Positions 1 to 10,849 of a stretch of 64,000 bases of DNA are shown piece by piece. The notes under the pieces were generated by a model. That model saw nothing but the letters and a program-made list of their open reading frames with translations, made no database searches and was not told where the DNA came from. Both the position numbers and the translations under genes were made by a program. The DNA comes from Lactarius indigo (taxonomy: Eukaryota; Basidiomycota; Agaricomycetes; Russulales; Russulaceae): positions 310,001 through 374,000 of the forward strand of contig JAFKAC010000024.1 of the NCBI GenBank assembly GCA_025766275.1, written 5' to 3'. Position 1 is the stretch's first letter, and each line of letters begins with the position of its first letter.

Positions 1-1106
1 TGCTTCACACTACTCGCCAGCAATTTAGCCACTATCGGGAAAGGTCCTGGCCGGCGTTCGAGTTCTCGAAAGCTCTCGAAATGGCCTCAGAATTCAATGT
101 ACGAGATACATCCTCTAAACTGCAACACGAGTTCTATGCGCTCTGGAATGAAATTGTTCTCGAAGCGCGACAAGATAACGATGGGCGGATGGCGTTCTTA
201 ATCTTGGGGCGTATTCACCACGTTTACGTCACTCTGCGCCAAGATACCGATCCTTCTGCAAGACAGTTCTCTGCCTTCGTCAATCACGATGCCAGTATTC
301 TGTGGCAACCGTTCTCCTATCCATTGTGCAATCTCCATGGCCATCTTCCGGACTCGACAACTCATATCCATGGCGACACCGCCTCCACAACCTTTGCGCG
401 CACTGTCCCACGTGATAATACTGCGCTAGTCCCTGCTTCCCTTTCCAGTCCTGGCGCATCTCCTTCGTCCGTACCTGCCCCGCTTCGTGTCATCGAAAGC
501 CCCGCAGAGGTGCCATCTCTTAACAATGGCGTATACCTTCCGGGTTCGTTCCTCCCCGCTCATTCGACAGCCAAAAACCCCACTACCAATACTTCGACGT
601 CTTCCCCTCTTTCCTCTACCCCTCCACCTGCTGCCACTGCCCTCATGACGCCTTTCGGTGCACCATACCTCCCGTCTCCGGCTTCATCAAATCCAGTTCC
701 TGACGATATACCTATAGGTCCTCCACTGTTTTCACACTTTCCCGTGACCCGATCTGATCTCTTACCATCTTGCCTAGGATCTCGTCGCTCAATTATAGTT
801 ACTACTACTCCCGGCGCTTCTCCAGGGTCAACATCTGCACGTGATTTGAGTGTCGCCACCGAGGACGATGGTAGCCCGAGCCCGAAGTCTGGTTTGCGAA
901 AGGACGCCCCTGATCCCCTCTTAGTGAACCGCACAATCTACGAAAACACTGTGGCCGCCCTAGATCTCTCACCACAACCCCCACCACAACCATCGGTTAC
1001 TGACTTGGATGTAGCCGTCGCAGGTCCTTCACGGTGGGAACAAGATGTTGCTCATACAGGAGATCACCCTCTCCCTTCTTCGCATTGCCGATATGATATT
1101 GTTTAA
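1..1106 (+). CDS. C-terminal part of a large fungal membrane-protein-type gene (5' end outside window)
   Basis: The reading frame is open from base 3 through the stop at 1106, so the ATG at 81 is probably internal and the true start lies upstream of the window. Residues just before and after that Met (LHTTRQQFSHYRERSWPAF, then SSKLQHEFYALWNEIVL) form a helical block followed by a long Ser/Pro/Thr-rich, disordered tail. From memory this block-plus-tail layout ends large basidiomycete DUF6535-type membrane proteins, which would fit the neighbourhood, but no membrane domain is visible here. No catalytic motif is seen. I am confident that it is coding and partial, less so about the family. Confidence 0.55.
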   Translation, partial: LHTTRQQFSHYRERSWPAFEFSKALEMASEFNVRDTSSKLQHEFYALWNEIVLEARQDNDGRMAFLILGRIHHVYVTLRQDTDPSARQFSAFVNHDASILWQPFSYPLCNLHGHLPDSTTHIHGDTASTTFARTVPRDNTALVPASLSSPGASPSSVPAPLRVIESPAEVPSLNNGVYLPGSFLPAHSTAKNPTTNTSTSSPLSSTPPPAATALMTPFGAPYLPSPASSNPVPDDIPIGPPLFSHFPVTRSDLLPSCLGSRRSIIVTTTPGASPGSTSARDLSVATEDDGSPSPKSGLRKDAPDPLLVNRTIYENTVAALDLSPQPPPQPSVTDLDVAVAGPSRWEQDVAHTGDHPLPSSHCRYDIV

Positions 1107-2046
1107 CGCATCCTCCGATCTCTTGATGTACGCGCGGGAGGGTACACATCCTTGTTCAAGTTGGCCTTGAGATCTCTTTACTGATACTATTCGATACGGA
1201 CACCTTGGCGAATGTATAAACTTGAGTAGAGTGCGGAAATGTGAGTAGGTCTCAGCATTCACTTTGGCTCACCGCGAGCTGATGAGCATACCTAACAGTG
1301 GCGCGGGAGTCTGTCCGCACATAGGTGGTTATCTCTAGCTCTACCTCGATGTTGAGTGCAAATACAGTTAATTCTCATTGCGCGTGCAAGTAAAGTCATC
1401 TAAGCCAGATATCCGGATGACATTCAAGATAACATCTGTCGTGTGAAATTCGGTGGCCAGCTTCAAGCGGGCAGTCTTTCATCAGGCAGTGACCTCTGTG
1501 AATGATATGCTGCAGACAGTACTGAAGGTAACAGAATCGGGGTCCTAGGGTCAATAACGTGGTCCAAGACCCTGGGCCGCAAGTCATAAGTAGGTTAGGT
1601 TGAGGCATTCGCGATCGTGACAACCCCCGGTCGGTGTGAGGGACCGAAGCCAAGAGTGCCGGTGAGATACCTTCGGATGGTGAGTCCCAGATTAGGTCTT
1701 AAAATGAGGTCCGGCGTGTATGAAGATAGTACGAGTCTGGACTCCATGGATGACTAACAGTGGCCTGGTGCTGGCGAATGGCTGTCATTGGTTGACAGTG
1801 TTTACAGAGAACCGCCGATAGAACCTTCTATGGCTATCTGGACTGAGCATCAGGAAAAACTGTTGCGCATCAACCATCGACGTGAACGTGACTAGTTACC
1901 TCATTAATTATGTCACCCATGATTTATTAATAATTACAAGCGATAATATGCGGTTACGGAACGTATTGCTGTCAATAATAATAAATCCTATGGGCAAAGC
2001 TGCGCTCCTATCATAGAACCGCAATAGAACCTCTACTACTACACCC
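1107..2046. other. intergenic, no gene seen
   Basis: About 0.94 kb between the partial gene and the first C2 gene. Only short, composition-poor frames occur and none resembles neighbouring families. The last 150 bases are AT-rich and probably hold the promoter of the C2 gene starting at 2047. Confidence 0.4.
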
Positions 2047-3373
2047 ATGGCCTCTTCGAACACAACCTCCAGGCCCAGCATCACTCCCAAACCCCGCACC
2101 CGCAACTTCATGAGACGACGCGGTACCGGTTCTGGCGGAGACTCCTCCCCTCCCACTGAGCCCCCAGTCGTCATCCTCCGGGTACAGATCCTCTCCTGCT
2201 ACGACGCAGAAGCCAACGACCCCAAAGGATATAGTGATCCGTGTGTTCGCTCCCCCTCTTTATCCTACGGGCATTTCTTTGTTGACATTCCCCTTCCCAC
2301 TCCTATCATTTGCCTAGCTTCGTGAAGGTCTCTCTTCTAGGAAAGCAATTCCAGACGCCGGTGTCAAAACACAACTTCAATCCCGCCTTTGCGCCGAAGG
2401 ATGCAACATTCGATTTCCCAATTTACACTTCGCTTATGCACAAGCTTGGCACTCTCGAGTTTGTTGTGCGGGACAAGGACGTAATCAGAAGCGATCAACT
2501 GGGCCTGTATACGTTGCCAGTAGACAAATGGTTCGAAGGAACTGCGTTCGCCTTTGACGACCCCAAAAATCAGGTGCGTCACTCTTCACTAGGGTAGTAG
2601 GGATCTTACCCCTCCTCAGCCCTTCTTCGTTGACCTCGTTTCTTCTCACTCAAATACAACCGTGCGTGAAAATGACCGCACAAACAAATCTGTGCGTGGG
2701 ACTATGTGCATCAAAGTCGGCTTTGTCCGCCCCCCTGGTCCTGCCGGTTCGCCCGGGTCCGACTTCGGAAAAACCTACCACGCATTGCTCACCACAGCCA
2801 AAGACTACGCTGGCGTCGTCTTGCTTGAGATATCGAGCGCAAGTGACCTTCCTGAGTGGCCAAACAGTGAGTCGTTTGTGCCCTTCAATACCGCATCGCC
2901 GCTGACTCGAGTGTAAGTGACCCGCCTGGGCTGGGATATGGACCCTTTCGTACAAGTGACAATTGGGGAAGAGGTCCAACGTACGAGTGTCATCAAACAC
3001 TCGCTCAGCCCGGTCTGGAATGAGCTGCTGTCCTTCCACGTACGCGACCTTTCGCTTCCTATACAGCTCGCCGTTTTCGACCAGGATAGGTTCACGGCCA
3101 ACGACTTAGTCGGTACAGCAGAGATAAGTATCGCCACTCTTGTTGGGATGGCTGCGAACAAAGACCTTACCACCAATGTTCATCCTTTCGACGTTCCCAC
3201 CACTCTGAAGTTCGCTCTTCCTCTGTCTAAGAATCCAAGAAGGGCGTATAGGTGGACACCAACCATCACTTTCCGGTGAGCACCATGTTGCGGCACTTGC
3301 AGGTGGGAAACTGACTACTGATACTCCTGCGCGCAGTGCTATTTACCAACCGCTCACTACGCCACGGATATAG
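2047..3373 (+). CDS. tandem C2-domain protein, copy A (363 aa, five exons)
   Basis: Predicted exons are 2047-2240, 2318-2573, 2620-2866, 2918-3275 and 3337-3373, giving 363 aa. A short disordered N-terminus precedes C2 domain 1 (about residues 38-150), with acidic loops NDPKGYSDP and RDKDVIRSD. C2 domain 2 follows (about 210-340), with GWDMDPFVQV and FDQDRFTAND. These aspartates suggest Ca2+-dependent lipid binding in both domains. Intron 3 splits the codon before TRLGWDMDPF exactly as in the paralogues. The order and wording of the domains resemble the N-terminal half of fungal type II phosphatidylserine decarboxylase (Psd2). The last exon, AIYQPL and six more residues, then stops. No decarboxylase domain follows, so the product is presumably a cytosolic or membrane-peripheral C2 protein. 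If the last intron is retained, the protein ends at 3279 instead. It may be decaying. Confidence 0.72.
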
Positions 3374-4322
3374 AAGGAGTGTGACGCCAACTGCACGCAA
3401 GCGATCTTGCACGGAACACCCACGTTGATGTACAAGTCCCCCAGCTCGACACTGCCCACCGAATCAATCGACTCGTATCGTCGCATGAAAACGCCCCCGG
3501 CCCGTCTCGACATAGGAATTATCAGTCGACGAGATGAGCTATCGTGTGTAATGCTCACTCTTCACCGGCTCGACCGACGTCGCCTCCACCCAAAAAATGA
3601 AGAACTCACGCATTAGTTGGCGTAGCGCTTCCGCCACTGCAAGCCATGTTGGGATTCAGCGCTTTACTGTACGGACGTTATTCGGGTCCATTTTCTGAAT
3701 ACTTTAATCCCCCCTAGTATAAAGCATTCATCTGTCCAGCCCATTTTAGTATACTTGCTAGCGAGACAGTCGTACACTTTCGTTTTTTGTCTCGTAGCTA
3801 CACACCCTCGCTCGTACCTAGCATCTCTCGTACACGCGCGATTCCCGAGACGAGAACACTCTACCACTCGTTCACCTTACAGTACTCTCACGCCTGGATA
3901 GACCATCTCCTCATTTATCTAGTTCGCCTCGCACGTGTTCCAAGCTTACCGAGAACATCTTATAACTAACGAGCCAAACACTATGGTCACACGCGTCATG
4001 CCACCGTCCCACTGTTTTGGTCACTGAGCACTACGACGGTGAGTATTCCAACCGTGATGGATCCAAAGTGCATGCTATGCAGGTCATGCGGCAGTGAATG
4101 TAAACCTGTAAAGGTGCAGCGTGTGCAGGGTACTCGCGAGCACTTCGGTCGGCGTTAAATAGAACACCTTAACTTACCTTGGCTTGTTTTTAAGGTCTTT
4201 TGGGCAAGCTGGCGGTGAGCGGCGAGCTCCTCATTGGTGATTAGAATTGGGGGCGGTGAACTTTGGTACCAGCTCCGATTCATCTTATCTCTACGATCAG
4301 ATAATATGCGATCTCGGACACC
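3374..4322 (+). other. degenerate 3' tail of C2 copy A
   Basis: No intact gene. Plus-strand translation just after the stop still shows a stretch with STLPTESIDSYRR. I read this as a decayed remnant of the EF-hand-like segment that follows the C2 domains in Psd2-type enzymes; the similarity is from memory and short. Downstream, 4021-4300 is similar in sequence to the tail of copy F (24460-24720), showing that this non-coding tail was duplicated with the genes. Confidence 0.35.
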
Positions 4323-6240
4323 TTGGATCAGAGTGCTCCCCTTTTCGCTCTGGTCATCCAAATCGACAAACAGTACGACGTTGTGTCGTATACTCTGTCG
4401 TGCCTGTATGCTTCACGGAATGCATCGCCCCGCGATATTGTAACATTTGCGATGGGACCCCGTGTCAGTATCTTGAGAGTGCGTATGATGATGTCTTGCT
4501 GCGCCCCAGGCACGAACGCAGGGGACCTCCTGTCCCTTTGCTGGTCAAATGTTCCGTTGCCGGCGCAGTACACTTCCGTGAGAAGCGCATCGAAGAGCGC
4601 CCGGCGCTCCCGGCGGATCAATTTCGCACTGTTGGACGTCCACCACGGTGTATTAATGTCTTGTATACGTAGCGCATCCTTGATATCCGTGAGGAAGCGC
4701 TCTACGTTCTGTAGCCGCGCGCTATCGCTGTCGTATTCAGGAGTGACGCCGCCATCCGCATCCGCGTCAGTACGGAGTCGCATATCCAGGAACTACTTGC
4801 CGGAATTGTCGTCTTTGATGAAAAACTTAGACGTCTGGGTTTGTAGGAAGCGAGGGGGTGTTCATGAATGCGGGTACTGCCGCCGCCGCACACCGAACGG
4901 ATAGCGCAACGTCGTCATTGGGTGAGTCCTACAACTCATCAATGACCTCCAGCGACTCTAGAGAGTTCAGCAGCGGAAGGATCACAATAGTGCTCCCCCG
5001 CAGCGTACGGTGCAAGTACGTCGCGAATCGCGCCAGCCTCATGTAGGCCCGAGTTCTTCGTTGGTGGACATATTTCGGCAGCTGACTTGTGCGGAATTAA
5101 GGCTCATTTGTCCAGGTAAAGCTGCGAGAACGCCACGATTGGTACCTTGTCTGTCACCGTTGTTCACGAATGGTGAGGGCGTTGGACTCACACAGACCGG
5201 GGATCCCAAAGACAAACTCTTCCACTCGTGGTCCTGGCGGCTGAGCAGGCTGGGTGTTTAGACGAGCGTTTTTTTTTTGCCTTACCATCGGAATACGTTC
5301 AGCCGAGTTCTCGAGTTTGGATGTTATGCCTTCTGGCAAAAACTCGACCTTGTTTTGATGCTGGTGACGGTACGATTTGACCATACTCTCGCCAAGTTGA
5401 CCCCAACTATACCCCAAAGATCGTGCGATTCCTTCTACAATGATAGAGGATCAAAAAGGAAAATGGGATTATTGAGCAAAAAGTCAAAGGACGTGACGTA
5501 ATAGGTCCCGGACAGTCGTGAAAGATGAGCGGCATTAGAGTGAGGGAAATTGGGATGGGAAGCAGAATCCGACGATTGCAAGGGTGAAATGCTCGACGGT
5601 GTGGTTGGCGCGAAAGGAAAAGGCAAGTCCGGTGAACTTGAAGAAGGAGAATACGGATACGAGAAGAGGCGACGTCCTGACGAGACCGAAGATGCGGAAC
5701 TTGGGCACTCCTCGGGAAAAGTACTCTTGGATGTGGCCACGGACATGAGGTATGTGGCTCCGCCGGACCGTATGGAGATATCTATGGGCCCATCGTCGAA
5801 AAAGCGAAGCTAGAAACGCGCATATATGAGGCTGAGTACAAGGAACCAGACGATGTCAATAAATACTACCGACCCTGGAGGGACAAGGGAACTACGGATA
5901 GATGTTCGAAAATCCACTGGTATCGTAGCCAGTCACGTTGGGAAGTTGTTGGGATGTCTTTGAGAAGGCACTGAGATCTTGCTGCAAGTTCGAGTAGCAA
6001 AAGTAGGCACCGTGGATGAGAAGAGGCCAGTCTATGAGACAAGTAAGAAAACCTCGGGGTTGGTGTAGTATGTCAGTGGAAGCGCACAAAAATGAGGTCC
6101 TGTCATTGTCCCATTTCTGTGCTTGGGAGATATACATAACCAGAGGAATCATTATCCGCTGGAGAAAACGTTCTGGGATGGACTTTCTTGCTGGGTAACG
6201 ACTTGACTCGTGACGTGCATGAACAATTCGGGCATTCTAA
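4323..6240 (-). pseudogene. broken DUF6535-family gene
   Basis: Read on the minus strand, pieces of the DUF6535 protein seen intact at 10.85-13.2 and 15.5-17.9 kb appear in the right order but in several frames. A first-exon relic (DNDSSGYVYLPSTEMGQ) sits near 6110-6160. The NLQQD segment lies near 5980, a frame-shifted membrane region at 5435-5746, and the IPGLCESNAL block near 5200. The block around SDSARLQNVERFLTDIKDAL followed by WWTSNSAKLIRRERRALFD is at 4540-4770. Frameshifts and stops separate the blocks, so it cannot encode the full protein. It is convergent with C2 copy A, matching the array pattern. Confidence 0.8.
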
Positions 6241-6521
6241 TGGAAAGGGATGTATCAGTGGGGAGGCGGTAGTAGAGACAAAGGGCGCTTCAAGTCGTAA
6301 TGGGTACAATAACTCAAGACGCACTCTACGGTACAGTAATGGGACCCAAAAAACAAAAGTCGGGCCGTTCAGGAGCGAAGCTCAAGGCATATGCCGAGTT
6401 TGCTCACATATGTAAATACGAGTAAACAATGGCGTAATACTTTAAGGTTAAGTGACATCTTCCCCCTGAGATCTGCCCAACCCCACTCCGACCCATCTCC
6501 CAGAGCCAGCAAGAGATACCG

Positions 6522-7787
6522 ATGCTCTCTACAAAGATAGTCCTCAAGCCCAGCAGTACCACACAGCCTTACACCCGAATCTTGGCACGCGGGAGCAGCA
6601 AAGACCCCTCTTCTGGCAAGACCCCCGTTTTCCTCCGCGTGCAGGTTCACTCCTGCCATAACTTGGAAGCCAAAGATCGCAATGGTTTCAGTGATCCGTG
6701 CGTCCGCCTACCTCTCGTTATCTTACGGGCGTTGCTTTGCTGACATTCTCCTCCCGCTCATGTAGCTTCGTGGTGGTCTCTCTTGCAGGAAAACAGTTCA
6801 AAACGCCTGTGTACAAGCGCAACCTCAATCCCGAATATGAACCGAATGACGCGACGTTCGACTTTTGCACGTCGCTTGTGGACAAACTCAGCACGCTCGA
6901 GTTCGTCGTCTGGGACAAGGACGTGATCGGAAAAGATTTTCTGGGCAAGTATTCGTTGCCAGTAAACCAGTGGTTCAAAGGAGCGTTGGCCTTTGATGAC
7001 CCCAACAACCAGGTACGTCACTTTACTACTGAGGACAAGAGTAGGAATTTTACCCACCCCCGTCAGGATTTCACCGTTTGCCTCGATTCCTCGCTCCGCG
7101 GGACTCTGCGCTTCAAAGTTGGCTTTGTTCACCCCCCCAACTCGACAAGTGCCCCCGACTTTGGGAACATATACAGTGCATTGATCAACCCTAACAAAGA
7201 CCGTGTCGGAATCATCATGCTTGAGATCTGTAGCGCAAAGGACCTTCCAGACTGGCCCAACAGTGAGTCTTTTTACCTTCTAACACCACATCACCACTGA
7301 CCAGACCGCAAGTGACTCGCACAGGCTGGGATATGGACCCTTTCGTCGAGGTGGCAATCGGAGAAGAGGTCAAACGTACGAAAGTCATCTCGCACTCGCG
7401 AAGCCCTGTCTGGAATGAGCAGCTACTCTTCCACGTGCGCGAGCAGGACCTTGAGCTCCCTGTACAACTCACCATTATTGACAAGGATAAGGTCACGTCC
7501 AACGACCCGGTCGGTATAGCAGAGTTAAATATCGCCACCCTCGTTGAGAGAGTCGCGAAGGAGAACCTTAACACCAGGCCTCATTCTGCGGGCTTGCCTA
7601 CCATGCACAAGTTCAGTCTCCTTTTGACCAAGAATCCGAAAAGGTCGTATACTTGTACTCCAACCATCACAGTTCGGTAGGCCGTGTTGATATAGCAGGT
7701 GAGGCAACGATAGCTGACGCTCCTGCATGCAGCGCCAGTTATCAATCATATATCGCCCTACAAAAGCAAGCGAGACAAGGAGGATGA
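6522..7787 (+). CDS. tandem C2-domain protein, copy B (345 aa, five exons)
   Basis: Exons 6522-6697, 6766-7012, 7067-7262, 7313-7676 and 7733-7787 give 345 aa with the same intron positions as copy A. C2 domain 1 carries KDRNGFSDP and WDKDVIGKDF. C2 domain 2 follows WPN and carries GWDMDPFVEV and IDKDKVTSND. The Ca2+-coordinating aspartates of both domains are kept except for small changes. The inter-domain linker is short (about 60 aa). Intron 2 is 54 bp with no in-frame stop, so retention would simply add 18 residues. The final exon (ASYQSYIALQKQARQGG) corresponds to the segment joining C2 to the EF-hand/decarboxylase part in Psd2, and then stops. Likely a Ca2+/phospholipid-binding protein of unknown role. 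Confidence 0.75.
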
Positions 7788-8325
7788 CACGGACAGTACC
7801 TGAACGATCTTACGTGGAGAAGAGCCCACATTGAGCCCTTACATTGAGACCTTGAACCCATGTCCTCACATGCAAACGCCGCCACGGCGCCTGGACACAG
7901 GCCATTATCAGTCAACGCATGCCAGTAAGGACAGAACGGGCTATCGCCTCTGATATGCACTCACCGCAGGAGGCATGGAATAGCTCGTGGTTGGGGCTGC
8001 ACCTCCTGCACCCCCATATCTGCGTCTCCTCTCATCTCCTGATGCCACCTCTTTACCCACCTCCCTATCTTACTCCATAGCTTCCTGGCTTTACCTACCT
8101 GGCTCTGAGGTAGCTACTCAAGCCGACTGTTACTGTATGATTACCGTATTGAGAATCTCCTGTTATGATCCCCGATTTGAAGTCCGCTCACCTAGATATG
8201 AATAGACAAGCGCCGAAAAGCGGGGGTGAGGGTAACTACAACCGCAGGGTCAGTTCTGAGTTCTCCCCCTTGCCCAGTTCACCCGATACCCCACCCCGAC
8301 CTATCCCAGCCGGCGATAGATACCG
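7788..8325. other. spacer between C2 copies B and C
   Basis: No gene. The first 150 bases keep sequence similarity to the tails of other C2 copies, with an ATGCAAACGCCGCC-type stretch near 7868. Bases from about 8165 are closely similar to the region upstream of copy G (from 29515), marking the left end of a large segmental duplication. Confidence 0.4.
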
Positions 8326-9625
8326 ATGACTTCCACAAAGACAGTCCTCGAACCTACTCGTACCGTGAAATCTACCCGCATATTCGGCCGCGGGACCAAC
8401 AGTGACTCATCTTCCCCCAATCCCGGCGAGACCCCAGTCGTCACCCTCCGCGTGCAGGTCCTCTCCTGCCAGAACTTGGAGTCCAAGGACAGTAATGGCA
8501 AAAGTGATCCGTGCGTCCGCCTACATTATATTTCAGGCATCGCTTTGCTGACCTTCCCGCTCCTCTCGCTTATGTAGCTATGTGGTGGTCTCCCTCATGG
8601 GAAAACAGTCCAAAACACCAGTATGCAAGCGCAACCTTAATCCTGTCTATAAAGCGAAGGACGCAACGTTCGACTTCCCAATTTACATGTCGCAAGTGAA
8701 CATGCTTGGCACGCTCGATTTCGCCGTCTGGGATAAGGACACTTTCGGAAAAGATGATTTTTTGGGCAAGTACACGTTGCCAGTAGACCAGTGGTTTAAC
8801 GGAACTGCGTTCGCCTTTAAAGCTCCCGACAATCAGGTACGTTACTTTACTACCAGAAATAAGAGCAGGGATTTAACCTCCCCTTCAGGACTTTTCCGTT
8901 GACCTCGATTCCTCACCCCACGGGACTATCTGCATCAAAGTTGGTTTTGTCCCCCCCAACTCGACGAATCAGTTCGATTTCGAGAAAATCTACAGCGGTT
9001 TGAAGAATGCTGTTCAAGTTTCGGCACCCTCAGTTGCAGGTGAAAACCACGTTGGCACAGTCATAGTCGATATCATCAGCGCAAAGGACCTTCCAATGTG
9101 GCCCAATAGTGAGTTGTTTAGTTTCTGACGCCACGTCGCCGCTGATCGGACCGCAAGTGACTCATACAGGCTGGGATATGGATCCTTTTGTGGAAGTGTC
9201 GATTGGAGAAGGGACCAAACGTACGAAAGTCATTCGGCACTCGCAAAACCCAGTTTGGGATGAGCGGCTGTACTTCCGCGTGCGCGAGCGCGACCTATCG
9301 CTACCTATACGGATCGCCGTTTTCGACCGGGATAAGTTCTCGCGCAACGACTACGTTGGTATGGCGGAGATAAGTATTGCCCCCCTCGTTGATAAGGCTA
9401 CAAAGAAAGGCCGTAACACCGGACTTTATCCTGACGACCTGCCGACCATCGTCGACTTCGAGCTTCCTCTGACCCCGACCAAGAAACCAGGGCGGGCGTG
9501 TGCGATCATTCCAACCATCACCCTCCGGTAAGTGCCGTGGTGCTGCACTTGCAGGTGGATAAACGATTACTGATGCTCCTTGGCGTAGTGCCAGTTATCA
9601 ATCGGACGTCACGCTACTGAATTAG
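8326..9625 (+). CDS. tandem C2-domain protein, copy C (356 aa, five exons)
   Basis: Exons 8326-8510, 8578-8836, 8889-9108, 9158-9527 and 9589-9625 give 356 aa. C2 domain 1 shows KDSNGKSDP and WDKDTFGKDD. Exon 3 is a linker containing VGFVPPNSTNQFDFEKIY and the start of domain 2. Domain 2 has GWDMDPFVEV and FDRDKFSRND, so both Ca2+ sites look complete. Copy G (29646-30998) is its nearest relative, nearly colinear including introns and the upstream region. The final exon adds ASYQSDVTLLN and stops. A minus-strand DUF6535 gene lies downstream, convergent, at 10850-13230. Confidence 0.78.
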
Positions 9626-10849
9626 GTGGAGAAAAGACTATGTTACGAACAGAATGCAAACTATCTCGCGCCGAGAGTCTACACCTGTGCCCAAGTCTCC
9701 TAGCTCGATGCCGTCCGCTGAGACGATCCACTCATGTCCTCGCATGCAATTCCCACCGCCGCGCCTCGACACGGATAATTATCAATCAACACATGGGGGG
9801 ACAGACTATCATCTATAATGTCACCCTTCACCAGAGCAGGCGTAGGACACCTTGCGTTCTGGGATTCCACCGTGTCCTCTTGATTGCCGCCACGTAAATC
9901 ACAAAAACATCCATCAGCCGGCGTAGCGCTCCGCCCTCTGTAAAGCCACAGTCCGAGTGCTGAGCCCGAAATCACCCAATTTCCGGTGCTTTCGCCATTC
10001 GATTGACGCCTGGCTAGCACTTCGGATCCGGGCCGGATCCTAGTTCCCACGACGTCCCATCTCCCCATCGCCCACCATCGGCACTCTCACGCTTTGCTCT
10101 TACATCGTATACACCCTCTCTCTCTCTTTTTTCACACCGCCCGACTCACCACACGAATGGGTGGACATAATTGGATTCATTGCCACTCCCTTGCAAACGG
10201 ACCCTCATAGACAGGTTGCGCGTCCCCGCGCCTCGTGGCGCCCTTATCCACCACCACCTTGCACTTATCGATCACATCGGCCACGATGCTCCTTTGTCTC
10301 AGTGCATGTACCGCGGTTCTCTGCCCCTACCTTGATCTTTCTATTTCTTTCATGTCACCGTTCCCTTTCCTGTTTCAGCCAATTGTACTTTAGTGCCTCA
10401 CATATGTGTCTCGCATCCTTCAAGTGTATCAACCTCCTTGTACTACCTCTATACCTTCCTCCCTTGTATCTCTGATGCCTACCTACTTGGCTCTGACGTA
10501 GCTACTGGTCCCCTTTGTATTTAAACCCTCTGTTCACTATACAGGTGCGCTCGATCACCCTATTTCTCTCTTCATCTATTCACTGTATGATCGATCGTCC
10601 CAAAAGTCAAGACTAACAGCGTGCGTTCGCCAACGTGCATTCGAAAGACTTTCCCTTGATAGCGGCTCTAGATTATAACAGATAATTGGCGCTATTGTTT
10701 ACTGGACGACAGCAACACGCGACTATCATACAGTAACACAGTGAGAATGAAAAGCCCGAGGGAAAGAACCCTAGCCATAACCTACTATTAGTAATTTATG
10801 GGACGATGCAAACAATATTATGTCATTCTCCGCCTGGGACCTGAGCACC
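9626..10849. other. intergenic tail shared with copy G
   Basis: No convincing gene. Stretches at 9940-10150 and 10480-10660 match 31130-31300 and 31870-32020 downstream of copy G, including the shared phrase CTTGGCTCTGACGTAGCTAC near 10480. Pyrimidine-rich tracts (TCTCTCTCTCTTTTTT near 10115) occur. A 104-codon open frame at 10161-10475 has low-complexity composition and I do not believe it. Confidence 0.4.

Noticed and set aside
2805..3176. Minus-strand frames opposite the second C2 domain in copies A, B, E, F and G
   Set aside because: They recur in every copy because the C2 coding strand is conserved. They lie antisense to spliced exons and show no independent conservation of start or stop.
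3374..4322. Possible complete phosphatidylserine decarboxylase downstream of C2 copy A
   Set aside because: No decarboxylase motifs were seen in any frame. Only a short EF-hand-like remnant remains, and the DUF6535 pseudogene begins at 4323.
10161..10475. 104-codon plus-strand frame downstream of C2 copy C
   Set aside because: Pyrimidine-rich composition gives Ser/Leu/Phe/Pro runs. The homologous region after copy G does not keep the frame.
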